Assembly (NCBI RefSeq): GCF_024055725.1
Contig: NZ_JAMXMX010000001.1
Coordinates: 372,001 to 436,000 of the forward strand
Direction: 5' to 3'
DNA from: Actinoallomurus spadix
GTDB taxonomy: Bacteria > Actinomycetota > Actinomycetes > Streptosporangiales > Streptosporangiaceae
Length of the DNA stretch: 64,000 nt
The position numbers and the translations under genes are program-made. Below are positions 54,922 to 63,293 of this stretch, one piece after another; the first letter of the stretch is position 1, and the number at the start of each line of letters is the position of its first letter. The notes under the pieces were generated by a model, which was not told the origin of the DNA, made no database searches, and saw nothing but the letters and a program-made list of their open reading frames with translations.

Positions 54922-55332
54922 TCAGCGGATCTCGTTGATGCGGACCATGTTGCCGGCGGGGTCGCGGAAGGCGCAGTCGCGGATGCCGTACGGCTGATCG
55001 GTCGGCTCCTGGACGACCTCGGCGTCGCCGGTCTGAAGCCGCTCGAACGCGCTGTCGAGGTCCTTGGTGGCCAGGACGATGATGCCGTAGGTGCCCTTGG
55101 CCATCATCTCGCTGATCGTACGGCGCTCGTCCTCGGTGATACCGGGATCGACGGCCGGCGGGTGCAGGACGATGGACGTGCCGGGCTGGCCCTTGGGGCC
55201 GACCGTGATCCAGCGCATCGTGCCCTGGCCGACGTCGTTGCGGACCTCGAAGCCCAGCGTGTCGCGGTAGAACGCCAAAGAGGCATCCGGGTCGTCGTGC
55301 GGCAGGAACGTGTTGTGAATGGTGAGGTCCAT
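54922..55332 (-). CDS. VOC (glyoxalase-like) protein
   Basis: The 136-residue protein begins MDLTIHNTFLPHDDPDASLAFYRDTLGFEVRNDVGQG and ends with YGIRDCAFRDPAGNMVRINE; both are typical of one-domain glyoxalase-like VOC proteins. His6 and Glu135 occupy metal-ligand positions. ATG 55332 is the start. It is divergent from the recombinase gene. Confidence 0.92.
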   Translation of the reverse strand: MDLTIHNTFLPHDDPDASLAFYRDTLGFEVRNDVGQGTMRWITVGPKGQPGTSIVLHPPAVDPGITEDERRTISEMMAKGTYGIIVLATKDLDSAFERLQTGDAEVVQEPTDQPYGIRDCAFRDPAGNMVRINEIR

Positions 55333-55489
55333 GGCCGTAAGGCTAGGCGCGGCCGCCATGCCCGCGCTTCTCGATTCCTGATCGGTCCGGTCACCCGCCG
55401 CACCCCTGAGCGGGACTTCGTACGCGGTGCCCGACGCCGGTGGGCGCGGATCGAAAAAGATGATCGCCGGGTGACAAGATGGTCCACCG

Positions 55490-56563
55490 ATGGCTGACGA
55501 CGAACTCCAGGGCACAGCAGCGGGCCTCGACCGGATCCGTGGAGCCGGCACGCCGGCCGGGTCGGCGTCGCCCGGCGGTGGCGCGCTGCACGAGTGGGGG
55601 GCGCCCGGCCTGCCGTCGGCGTACGACCCGGAACGCGATCCGTACCGCGTTTACCTGGACCGGCTCGACAGCGAGCAGTCGCGGCGGACGATGCGCGGCT
55701 GCCTGGACCGTATCGCCCGGATCGTCGCCATGGACGAGAGCGTGACCGGGGCCGGGCGCCCGTGGTGGCTGCTCCGCTACGAGCACACGACGCGGATCCG
55801 CGCCGAACTGCGCGCCAGGACGATGGAGGACGGGCGGCCGGCCTACTCGCCGTCCTCGATCAACAAGCATCTCGTGGCGTTGCGGCAGGTGCTGCGCGAG
55901 TGCTGGCGGCTGGGGCTGATGACCGCCGAGGACTACCAGCGGGCCGTCGACCTGAAGTCGGTGGAGGGCAGCCGGCTGCCGCGCGGCCACCACATCCCGG
56001 ATCGTTCCCTGGCCGCCGCGCTGGCCGTGTGCGACGCCGATCCTTCGCCCGCCGGGCGGCGGGACGCGGCGCTGCTCGCCGTGCTCTACACCACCGGTGC
56101 CCGGCGCGGGGAGATCGCCGGGCTGGCGGTCGGCGACTATGACCCGGCGGAGCGGTCGCTGCGGGTCCGCGGCAAGCGCGACAAGGAACGGCTGGTGTAC
56201 GTGACGGTCGAGGCGGCCATGCGCCTGGACGCGTGGGTCGCCGTCCGCGGCCGTGGGCCCGGGGCGCTGTTCCCGCCGATCAGCAGGATGGGCCGGTGCC
56301 GAGTACGCGATGGGGTCCTGACCCACCCCACGGGGCAGGCGATCGCCGGGATCCTCGACCGCCGGCTGGCGCAGGCGGGCGTTCCGCCGCACACGCCCCA
56401 CGACTTCCGCCGGACCTTCATCGGGGAGCTGCTCGACGCCGGAGTCGACCTCGCCACGGCGCAGCAGCTCGTCGGTCACGCCTCACCGGCCACGACCGCG
56501 CGCTATGACCGCCGTCCCGAACGGCAACGCCGCGACGCCGTGGACCGGCTGCGCCTGCCCTGA
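55490..56563 (+). CDS. Orphan tyrosine-type site-specific recombinase (integrase)
   Basis: The 357-residue protein has an N-terminal SAM-like DNA-binding domain (residues about 55-150) and a catalytic C-terminal domain with Arg in TTGARRGEIAGL (about 200-211), HDFRRTF (about 303-309), GHAS (about 326-329) and the nucleophile Tyr in TTARYDRR (about 335). The residue order R...HxxR...H...Y is complete, so it should be active. No phage, plasmid or tRNA gene neighbours it, and no att repeats are recognised. Confidence 0.9.
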   Translation: MADDELQGTAAGLDRIRGAGTPAGSASPGGGALHEWGAPGLPSAYDPERDPYRVYLDRLDSEQSRRTMRGCLDRIARIVAMDESVTGAGRPWWLLRYEHTTRIRAELRARTMEDGRPAYSPSSINKHLVALRQVLRECWRLGLMTAEDYQRAVDLKSVEGSRLPRGHHIPDRSLAAALAVCDADPSPAGRRDAALLAVLYTTGARRGEIAGLAVGDYDPAERSLRVRGKRDKERLVYVTVEAAMRLDAWVAVRGRGPGALFPPISRMGRCRVRDGVLTHPTGQAIAGILDRRLAQAGVPPHTPHDFRRTFIGELLDAGVDLATAQQLVGHASPATTARYDRRPERQRRDAVDRLRLP

Positions 56564-56627
56564 TCTGTACGGGGCCGCAGCACGCCACGGACCCCGCAGC
56601 GGGTCCGGTGTTCACTCGGCGAGGTCC

Positions 56628-56993
56628 TCACGACCGGCCTCGCGTCGCGCTCGGGGCGGCGTGCCGTCCGGAGCCGGCGGGGTCCGCCGGCGCGTGCGGG
56701 TTCGGCGCCTGGGCGTCGGCGCGGTCCAGGGCGCGGAGCGCGAGCAGGCCGCCGATGCCGGGGACGGCGGCGCACACCGCGATCCCGGTGGTCCGGCGCG
56801 GGTCGCGCCAGGTGGCGAAGACCCCGAAGAGCCAGACGATGCCGTGGATCGGGCCGAAGAGCGCGGCGACCTCCTGCACGTGCGCGGTCGCCAGGTTGAC
56901 GAGCAGGACGGCGAGGCTGACCAGTTCGACGGTCGCGGAGACGCGCAGGGGCCTGCGGGCGGGCCGTGGCGTCGGGGGCGTGGGCGCGGTGAT
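56628..56993 (-). CDS. DUF3817-like small membrane protein, probable ATC start
   Basis: The reading frame gives 121 codons ending at TGA 56628. It contains LRVSATVELVSLAVLLVNLATAH and LFGPIHGIVWLFGVFATWRDPRRTTG, which match DUF3817 proteins: two to three membrane helices with a central PxHG motif. The frame has no ATG, GTG or TTG before the conserved part. The likely start is ATC 56993, with GGAG nine bases upstream, unless CTG nearer the core is used. It lies 4 bp after the DUF2269 gene. Confidence 0.7.
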   Translation of the reverse strand: MTAPTPPTPRPARRPLRVSATVELVSLAVLLVNLATAHVQEVAALFGPIHGIVWLFGVFATWRDPRRTTGIAVCAAVPGIGGLLALRALDRADAQAPNPHAPADPAGSGRHAAPSATRGRS

Positions 56994-56997
56994 GGGG

Positions 56998-57540
56998 TCA
57001 CACTCCTGTGGTGGAGCCGGGGCGGACGATCATCAGGACGGTGACCGTGGCCCACAGCAGGTTGAACGTGCCGGTCAGCATGGCCAGCCGCCTGATCCGC
57101 GCGGGCTCGATGCCCGCCGCTGTCGCGGCGCCGGTACCGCCGCCGGTCAGGCCGGCGAGGACGGCCTCCTGAGCGGGGAGGACCAGCAGCGCGAGCACGA
57201 GGGCGGCGGCACCGGTGAGGACGATGGAGACGATCAGCCAGGGAGTGCCGAGGACGTGCAGGCCGGCGGCGGTCGCGAACCCGAAGACGGGGACGGCGAG
57301 GCCGACGGCGGCGTAGACGCGGCAGATGCGGTGCAGCAGCCGCATGGCGGCCGTTTCAGCACCGGCCCCAACGGCCCCACCGGCCCCACCGGCCCCGGCA
57401 GGCCCGCCGGATGCGCCAGGCCCGCCGGATGCGCCGGCGGCCCTGCGGGCCGCGGCCGGGAACATGCTGCCCGCGACGGTGACCGGGCCCACGGCGATGA
57501 CCGCCGCGAGTACGTGGAGGATGAGGAGGATCTTCGTCAT
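56998..57540 (-). CDS. DUF2269-like membrane protein with a Gly/Ala/Pro repeat
   Basis: The 180-residue protein begins MTKILLILHVLAAVIAVGPVTVAGSMFPAAARRA and has three more hydrophobic helices, the layout of DUF2269 proteins. Between helices 1 and 2 is an insertion of GGPGASGGPAGAGGAGGAVGAGAE, encoded by an 18-bp tandem duplication (57399-57434) and nearby GGCCCC units. It is the middle gene of the DJ-1/DUF2269/DUF3817 operon. Confidence 0.85.
   Translation of the reverse strand: MTKILLILHVLAAVIAVGPVTVAGSMFPAAARRAAGASGGPGASGGPAGAGGAGGAVGAGAETAAMRLLHRICRVYAAVGLAVPVFGFATAAGLHVLGTPWLIVSIVLTGAAALVLALLVLPAQEAVLAGLTGGGTGAATAAGIEPARIRRLAMLTGTFNLLWATVTVLMIVRPGSTTGV
57399..57434. repeat. 18-bp tandem duplication inside DUF2269 gene
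   Basis: CAGGCCCGCCGGATGCGC occurs at 57399-57416 and exactly again at 57417-57434, in frame (6 codons, reading on the minus strand as Gly/Ala/Ser/Pro). Shorter GGCCCCACC units precede it (57373-57398). Confidence 0.8.
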
Positions 57541-57576
57541 CGCCAGGGTGCGCTTTCGATTGCAGGAGGGGATGGG

Positions 57577-58248
57577 TCAGGCGCTCGCCGGGGCTGGCCC
57601 GAGGTCGCGCCACACCACGCCGCGGCGCTCGTACTCGAACAGCTCCTCGACGGCGAGCGCGATCTTCGGACCCACCTCCCGTTCCAGCAGGTACAGGCCC
57701 ACGTCCAGACCGGAGGTGACGCCACCGGAGGTGACCAGGTCGCCGTCGTCGACGACGCGGGCCCGGATGACGTTGACGCCGCTCGCGCCGAGCATGCCGA
57801 GCCCCTGGTGATGGGTGGCGGCGTTGCGGCCCTCGATGAGCCCGGCCATCGAGAGGATCAGCGAGCCGCCGCACACCGCGGCCACCGTGGTGCGGGGTGC
57901 CGCCAGGGCCTTGCCCAGCAGTGCCGGGAGCCCGGTGGTCAGGGTGCGGCCGAGGATCGCGGGGACCGTGGCCTCCCGTTCCTCGTCGGTGAGGTCGTTC
58001 CGGTCCGGGGGAGGGGTGCTGCCGGCGGCGCCGGGGACGACGATCAGGTCGGCGCGGTCGGGGTTCAGGGAGGCGGCGGCCGTCAGGGAGACGCCGGGGA
58101 CTCCGCTGCGGATCTCCCCTGGCCCGTCGGGGGCGACCAGCTCGGCGCTCACCTGATCGGTGACCATGCCGGCGGCGCTGAACACCTCGAACGGGCCGAC
58201 GACATCGAGCGGGTCGAAGCCGTCGAAAAGGACGAATTGGGCAAGCAT
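57577..58248 (-). CDS. DJ-1/PfpI-family protein
   Basis: The 223-residue protein has DVVGPFEVF (residues about 15-23) and nucleophile elbow AAVCGGSLILSMAGLIEGR (Cys about 123), then ATHH and a DVGLYLLEREVG tail, typical of the DJ-1/PfpI group that includes isonitrile hydratase-like proteins. It stands alone as a single domain. ATG 58248 starts the gene. It is divergent from the GlxA-type regulator at 58435. Confidence 0.92.
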   Translation of the reverse strand: MLAQFVLFDGFDPLDVVGPFEVFSAAGMVTDQVSAELVAPDGPGEIRSGVPGVSLTAAASLNPDRADLIVVPGAAGSTPPPDRNDLTDEEREATVPAILGRTLTTGLPALLGKALAAPRTTVAAVCGGSLILSMAGLIEGRNAATHHQGLGMLGASGVNVIRARVVDDGDLVTSGGVTSGLDVGLYLLEREVGPKIALAVEELFEYERRGVVWRDLGPAPASA

Positions 58249-58320
58249 CGGGGTCTCGTCTCTGTCGTTCCGCCACTGCCGCGCTCACGCTAGGAGAGCC
58301 GGCGCGCGCGGACCACAGGC

Positions 58321-58337
58321 TGGAACGACAGATTCCA
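58321..58337. promoter_or_regulatory. TGGAA-N7-TTCCA inverted repeat
   Basis: TGGAA (58321-58325) and TTCCA (58333-58337) form an inverted repeat in the 186-bp space between the DJ-1 gene and the AraC-type regulator. GTTCCA recurs at 58368-58373. It is a candidate binding site for the regulator. Confidence 0.5.
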
Positions 58338-58434
58338 ACGAGTTCTCGCCAACTCGCTGAACTGCGGGTTCCATCGTCGCCGCCGCTGGATCGCACGGCT
58401 GTGGATTGGCCGGAATCCGGCGTACGCTGCGCCC

Positions 58435-59382
58435 GTGCACACAGTGGCGATCTTGGTGCTGGACGAGACGGTGGTCTTCGACCTGGCCATTCCGGTCGAG
58501 GTCTTCGGCCGGGTCCGCCTGCCGGACGGGCGCCGTCCGTACCGGGTCCGCGCCTGCGGACCGCGGCCGCACGTGCCGACCGAGATCTTCACGATCCACC
58601 CCCCGTGGGGGCTGGAGGCGCTCGCGGACGCCGACACGATCATCGTGCCGGGCCGCAGCGAGACCGCCGGGCCCCCGCCGGCCGACGTCCTGGAGTCCCT
58701 GCGGGACGCGGCCGCCCGCGGCACGCGCATCGCCTCGATCTGCGGCGGCGCCTTCATCCTGGCCGCCACGGGCCTGCTGGACGGGCTGGCCGCGACCACG
58801 CACTGGACCGCCGCGCAGCAATTCGCCGAGCTGTTCCCCAAGGTCGAGGTGCGGCCCGACGTGCTGTACGTGGACAACGGACAGTTGCTCACCTCGGCCG
58901 GCGCGTCCGCGGGCCTGGACCTGTGCCTGCACATGGTCCGCCGCGACCTGGGCTCCGCCGTCGCGGCGGACGCCGCGCGCCTGGCCGTCACCCCCCTGGA
59001 GCGGGAGGGCGGCCAGGCGCAGTACATCGTCCATGAGCACCATCCGGTGCCACGCGGCTCGCTGCTCGAGCCGGCGCTGACCTGGATCGAAGAGCACCTG
59101 GGGGAGGAACTCACCCTGGAGACCATGGCCGCGCGCTGCGGCATGAGCACCCGCACCTTCAGCCGCCGCTTCCGCGAGCACACCGGCACCACCCCGTTGC
59201 AGTGGCTGCTGCGCGCCCGGGTCAGGCGGGCGCAGTACCTCCTCGAGCACACCGACCACTCCGTGGAGAGGATCGCCGTCCAGGCCGGCTTCGGATCCGC
59301 GACCGCCTTCCGCGACCGCTTCAAGCGCGTCGCCGGCACGACCCCGCACGCCTACCGGGCCGCGTTCCGCGGCTCCCGTTGA
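58435..59382 (+). CDS. GlxA-family AraC-type regulator with DJ-1/PfpI domain
   Basis: The 315-residue protein repeats the build of the 1061 gene. The DJ-1 part has ASICGGAFILAATGLLDG and TTHW. The AraC part has LTLETMAARCGMSTRTFSRRFREHTGTTPLQWLLRARV and TPHAYRAAF, residues about 215-312. GTG 58435 starts the gene. It is divergent from a DJ-1/PfpI gene, whose substrate may be the same ligand (inference). Confidence 0.92.
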   Translation: MHTVAILVLDETVVFDLAIPVEVFGRVRLPDGRRPYRVRACGPRPHVPTEIFTIHPPWGLEALADADTIIVPGRSETAGPPPADVLESLRDAAARGTRIASICGGAFILAATGLLDGLAATTHWTAAQQFAELFPKVEVRPDVLYVDNGQLLTSAGASAGLDLCLHMVRRDLGSAVAADAARLAVTPLEREGGQAQYIVHEHHPVPRGSLLEPALTWIEEHLGEELTLETMAARCGMSTRTFSRRFREHTGTTPLQWLLRARVRRAQYLLEHTDHSVERIAVQAGFGSATAFRDRFKRVAGTTPHAYRAAFRGSR

Positions 59383-59505
59383 ACGACCACCGCGGCACAC
59401 GCCTCCCGCGCGCGGATCACCCCGACCGGCTCCGCGCCCGGCCGTTTGAACGACCACGGCGGCGTACGTCGCTGATCGCTCTGACCGGCTCCCGCGCCCG
59501 GCCGT
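59380..59505. repeat. Imperfect 60-67 bp tandem duplication
   Basis: A block running from TGAACGACCAC to GCGCCCGGCCGT at 59380-59445 recurs at 59447-59505, with small indels. The first copy contains the stop codon of the AraC-type gene. The second copy flows into a terminator stem. Confidence 0.7.
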
Positions 59506-59521
59506 CGCGCGGCCGGGCGCG
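59493..59521. terminator. Bidirectional terminator between convergent genes
   Basis: CGCGCCCGGCCG (59493-59504) pairs with CGGCCGGGCGCG (59510-59521), a perfect 12-bp stem with a 5-nt loop, between the ends of the AraC-type gene and the convergent CGNR gene. Confidence 0.75.
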
Positions 59522-59529
59522 CGGCCGTC

Positions 59530-60150
59530 TCAGGAGGCCGGGCGGCGGCGGCGCCGGTAGTGACGCGCGGCGCGGACCCGGTTGCCGCAGGCCGTGGAGC
59601 ACCACTCGCGGCGAGGGTGGTCCTTGAGGAAGTACAGGACGCATCCGGGGGCCAGGCAGGCGCGCAGCCGCAACCGGTCGGGGCGGCCGAACAGGGCGAC
59701 GGTCTCTTCGGCGACGGCCGACACCGCGGCGGCCGGCGCCCGCCCACCGGCCCGGACGGAACGGGCGGGTGTCCCACCGGGCGCCCACGTCAGCGCGGAC
59801 CAGCGGGGCGCCGCGCCGGCGGCCTCGTTGACGACGGCGACGGCGGCAGCCAGGTCCCGTACCGGGGCCGCCGCCGCCGGCCGCGGATCGCCGGTGGCCT
59901 CGGCCGCGAGCCGCCGCAGGGCGTCGCGCAGCGCGCGCAGCCGCCGCGCCAGGTCCTCGGCGTCGTCCGCGGTCAGGCCGTCGAGGTCGGCGGCGGTCAG
60001 CGGCTCGATCCGGGGGAGGACGGCCCGTAGCCACGCCTCGGCGCCGGACGGCCCGTCGAGCGCGTCGTGCACGCCGTCGCGGTCGCCCCAGACCGTGTTC
60101 ATCAGCTCGATGGGCAGCGGTTCGCCCAGCAGCGGCGCGCTCGTTCCCAT
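59530..60150 (-). CDS. CGNR zinc-finger/ABATE-domain protein
   Basis: The 206-residue protein has an N-terminal ABATE-like helical domain (residues about 10-150; LPIELMNTVW opening) and a C-terminal CGNR zinc finger: CLAPGCVLYFLKDHPRREWCSTACGNRVRAARHYRR, with Cys165, Cys170, Cys185 and Cys189 and the name motif CGNR. It probably binds DNA. It stands alone and is not in an operon. Confidence 0.94.
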   Translation of the reverse strand: MGTSAPLLGEPLPIELMNTVWGDRDGVHDALDGPSGAEAWLRAVLPRIEPLTAADLDGLTADDAEDLARRLRALRDALRRLAAEATGDPRPAAAAPVRDLAAAVAVVNEAAGAAPRWSALTWAPGGTPARSVRAGGRAPAAAVSAVAEETVALFGRPDRLRLRACLAPGCVLYFLKDHPRREWCSTACGNRVRAARHYRRRRRPAS

Positions 60151-60208
60151 GGCCGCACCCTACCGCGCTTCTAACGGGACCGGCCGCGGCCAGGCGTTAC
60201 ACGGCCGC

Positions 60209-61618
60209 TCAGGAGTCGAAGCCGACGCCCAGATGGTCGAGGGTGCGCAGCCACAGGTTGCGGCGACCCTGGTGCCGGTCGGCGCGGGCGAGCGACCAGC
60301 GGGTGAGCTGGATGACGCCGTACCGCAGCGGCTCCGGCGGGAACGGCATCGGCTTGGACCGCACCATCTCCAGCCGGGTGCGCTCGGTGTCCGCGCCGGA
60401 CAGCAGGTCGAGCATGACGTCGGCACCGAACCGCGTCGCGCCGACGCCGAGACCCGTGTAGCCGGCCGCGTACGCCAGCCGGCCGCCGTACGCCGTGCCG
60501 TAGAAGGCGCAGAAACGGCTGCACGTGTCGATCATGCCGCCCCAGGCGTGGCTGAAGCGCACGCCCTCCAGCTGGGGGAACGTGGCGAAGAAGTGCCGGG
60601 CGAGCGTCGCGAACGTCTGCGGGCGGCGCTCCAGCTCGGACGCCACCCCGCCGCGGAAGTGGTAGACGGCGTCGTAGCCGCCCCACAGGATCCGGCCGTC
60701 CGCGGTGAGCCGGTAATAGTGGAACTGGTTCCCGGCGTCGCCGACGCCCTGGCGATTCCGCCAGCCGATCGACGCGAGCCGGCCCGCCGGCAGCGGCTCG
60801 GTGACCAGCGCGTAGTCGTACACCGGGACAGTGAAGTGCCGCAGGCGGCGCAGCGGTCCGGCGAAGGCGCCCGTGCCCACCGCGACCTTCGCGGCGTCGA
60901 CGGAGCCGTACGGCGTGCGCAGCCGGAGCCGGCCGTGGGACTCGTCCTCCACCGCCTCGGCCGGGGTGCGTTCGTACAGCCGGACGCCGGCCGTCAGGCA
61001 CGCCTGCCGCAGTCCCCAGGCGAGCTTGGCCGGGTGCACCATCGCGACGCCGTCCCGGTCCCACAGCCCGCCTTTGTAGGTGGGTGAGGCGACCTCGGCC
61101 TGGACGGCCTCGGCGTCGAGGAGCTCGAGGGGACGGCCGAGGGCGGCGGACTCCCCGGCCAGCGTCCGCAGGCCGGGGAGCTGCCAGTCCTCCGTGGCGA
61201 CGTTCAGCTCACCGGTGCGCTCGAAGCCGCAGTCGATGCCGTAACGCCGCACCGTGTCCTCGATCCCGTCGAGGTTCTCCCGGCCGAGGCGCTCGAGGAC
61301 CGGCATCTCCGCGCGCCAGCGGGCGAGGCCGTTGCCGAGCCCGTGGGTGAGGCTCGCCGCGCAGAACCCGCCGTTGCGGCCGGACGCGGCGCCGCCCGCC
61401 ACGTCCGCCTCGACGACGACCACGTCCAGGGAAGGGTCGCGTTCCTTGGCCCGTAGCGCCGTCCACAGGCCGGTGTAGCCCGCGCCGACGACGGCCAGGT
61501 CGCAGGAGGTCCGCCCGACCAGCGCCGGCGCGGGTTCGGGTGCCGCCGGGTCGGCCGGCCAGTACGGCGTGGGCTCGGCCTCGGCCAGGGCCGCCAGGAC
61601 GTTCATCTCACCGTTCAC
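60209..61618 (-). CDS. FAD-dependent amine oxidoreductase (PuuB-like)
   Basis: The 469-residue protein has a Rossmann motif LAVVGAGYTGLWTAL, GGAASGRNGGFCA (the DAO-family loop), and GRLAYAAGYTGLGVGATRF near the C-terminus. It resembles gamma-glutamylputrescine oxidoreductase PuuB and related glycine/sarcosine oxidases. The GTG at 61618 overlaps the stop of the permease gene; an ATG at 61606 is close. It oxidises a primary or secondary amine, probably brought in by the adjacent importer (inference). Confidence 0.9.
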   Translation of the reverse strand: MNGEMNVLAALAEAEPTPYWPADPAAPEPAPALVGRTSCDLAVVGAGYTGLWTALRAKERDPSLDVVVVEADVAGGAASGRNGGFCAASLTHGLGNGLARWRAEMPVLERLGRENLDGIEDTVRRYGIDCGFERTGELNVATEDWQLPGLRTLAGESAALGRPLELLDAEAVQAEVASPTYKGGLWDRDGVAMVHPAKLAWGLRQACLTAGVRLYERTPAEAVEDESHGRLRLRTPYGSVDAAKVAVGTGAFAGPLRRLRHFTVPVYDYALVTEPLPAGRLASIGWRNRQGVGDAGNQFHYYRLTADGRILWGGYDAVYHFRGGVASELERRPQTFATLARHFFATFPQLEGVRFSHAWGGMIDTCSRFCAFYGTAYGGRLAYAAGYTGLGVGATRFGADVMLDLLSGADTERTRLEMVRSKPMPFPPEPLRYGVIQLTRWSLARADRHQGRRNLWLRTLDHLGVGFDS

Positions 61619-62439
61619 CGCCTCCTGCGGGCGAGCACCGCGTTGCCCACCGCGAGGAGGACGCCCGCCAGGAAGATGAGCGTGCCCATGACGTTGACCT
61701 GCGGGGGGAGGCCGTTCTTCTGCGCGCCCCAGATCCACAGCGGGAACGTCAGGGTGGAGCCGCTGTTGAAGCTCGTGATGATGAAGTCGTCGATGGACAG
61801 CGCGAACGCCAGCAGGCCGCCGGCCAGCACCGCCGGGAAGATCATCGGCAGGGTGACGAGCCGGAACGTCGTCCAGCCGCTCGCGCCCAGGTCCTGCGCC
61901 GCCTCTTCCACGAACGGGTCCAGGGTCAGCACCCGCGCCCGTACGGTGACCGCCACGAACGACAGCGAGAACATGATGTGCGAGACCAGGATCGTCAGGT
62001 AGCCGCGGCCCACGCCCAACTGCACGAAGAACGACAGCAGGGACGCGCCCATCACGGTCTCCGGCGCGGAGATCGCCGCGAACTGCACGAGGTTCAGCGC
62101 GCCCTGGCCGCGGAACCGGAACCGCCCCAGGGCCAGGCCGATCAGCGTGCCGAGGACCGTGGCGCCCAGCGCGGCCAGCACCGCGATCGTGAGGGAGTTC
62201 ACCAGCGCCGTGGTCAGGTCCGGCACCGCGAACAGCCTGCCGTACCACTTGAGCGTGAAGCCCTGCCAGGTCAGGTTCAGGCGCCCCTTGGCGTTGTTGA
62301 ACCCGAACGTGATCATCACGGCGATCGGCAGGCACAGCCAGACGATGATCAGCCAGGTGTAGGCGTACAGGATCCGGTCGCCCCAGCCGCGCCGGCCGCG
62401 CCGTACGCGCGCGGCGGGCCGGGCCTGCGTCATGGTCAT
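61615..62439 (-). CDS. ABC transporter permease, PotC-like
   Basis: The 274-residue protein has six membrane helices and the EAA-type loop EEAAQDLGASGWTTFRLVTLPMIFP (about residues 178-202), plus LSIDDFIITSFNSG, both typical of PotC. It pairs with the PotB-like permease next to it (ATGA overlap 62436-62439) in a spermidine/putrescine-type importer. The FAD enzyme is downstream with a 4-bp overlap. Confidence 0.93.
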   Translation of the reverse strand: MTMTQARPAARVRRGRRGWGDRILYAYTWLIIVWLCLPIAVMITFGFNNAKGRLNLTWQGFTLKWYGRLFAVPDLTTALVNSLTIAVLAALGATVLGTLIGLALGRFRFRGQGALNLVQFAAISAPETVMGASLLSFFVQLGVGRGYLTILVSHIMFSLSFVAVTVRARVLTLDPFVEEAAQDLGASGWTTFRLVTLPMIFPAVLAGGLLAFALSIDDFIITSFNSGSTLTFPLWIWGAQKNGLPPQVNVMGTLIFLAGVLLAVGNAVLARRRR

Positions 62440-63290
62440 CGGGCCGCCACCTCCAGGACGTCCTCGGTGCCCAGCGCCCGCGCGTACGCGAAGATCCCGA
62501 TCAGCAGGATCGCCATCAGCGCGAACGACAGCGCCGCGGCCTGGGGATAGTCGTTGTTGACCAGGTAGAGGTTCTGGATGACGTTGCCGATCATCGTGTT
62601 GTTGGTGCCGCCGAGCACCGTCGCGTTGACGTAGTCGGCGCTGACCGGCACGAACGTCATCAGCACGCCCGCGAAGACCCCCGGCACCGACAGCGGCAGC
62701 ACCACGCGCAGGAACGCCTGCGCCCGGCCCGCGTACAGGTCCTGCGCCGCCTCGAGCAGCCGCGGGTCCACCCGTTCCAGCGCCACGTAGATCGGCAGCA
62801 CCATGAACGGCAGGTAGTTGTAGGTCAGGCCGGCCACGACGGCGAAGCCGGTGGCGAGCACGTGGAAGTCCTGCGGCAGCAGCCCGGCGTCCTTCAGCGG
62901 CCCGAGGACGATGCCGTCATCGGCCAGCAGGAACTTCCAGGAGAACGTCCGCAGCACGAACGACACGAAGAACGGCAGCAGCATCAAGAACAGGTACGTC
63001 GACTTGCGGCCGCCGCCGCGGAAGGCGATCCAGTACGCGGCCGGGTAGGCGAGCAGCACGCACGCCGCCGTCGCGAGCAGGCCGTACACGAGGGAGCGGA
63101 TCAGCTGGTCGTCGTAGGCCGACAGGCTGTCGGTGTAGTTCTGCCAGTGCCAGATGAGCTGGAAGCCGTTGACGACGTCGCCCTGCATCAGGGAGAACGA
63201 CAGCATCACGACCATCGGCAGCACGAAGAGGATCGCGAGCCAGAGCCCGCCGGGCAGGATCAGCAGGTACGGGGCGAGACGTCGGCGCAT
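62436..63290 (-). CDS. ABC transporter permease, PotB-like
   Basis: The 284-residue protein has six membrane helices and LLEAAQDLYAGRAQAFLRVVLPLSVPGVFAG (about residues 177-207, the EAA loop) and VPVSADYVNATVLGGTNNTMIGNVI (about 218-242), typical of PotB. It heterodimerises with the PotC-like protein. Three bases separate its ATG from the stop of the substrate-binding gene. Confidence 0.93.
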   Translation of the reverse strand: MRRRLAPYLLILPGGLWLAILFVLPMVVMLSFSLMQGDVVNGFQLIWHWQNYTDSLSAYDDQLIRSLVYGLLATAACVLLAYPAAYWIAFRGGGRKSTYLFLMLLPFFVSFVLRTFSWKFLLADDGIVLGPLKDAGLLPQDFHVLATGFAVVAGLTYNYLPFMVLPIYVALERVDPRLLEAAQDLYAGRAQAFLRVVLPLSVPGVFAGVLMTFVPVSADYVNATVLGGTNNTMIGNVIQNLYLVNNDYPQAAALSFALMAILLIGIFAYARALGTEDVLEVAAR

Positions 63291-63293
63291 CGG

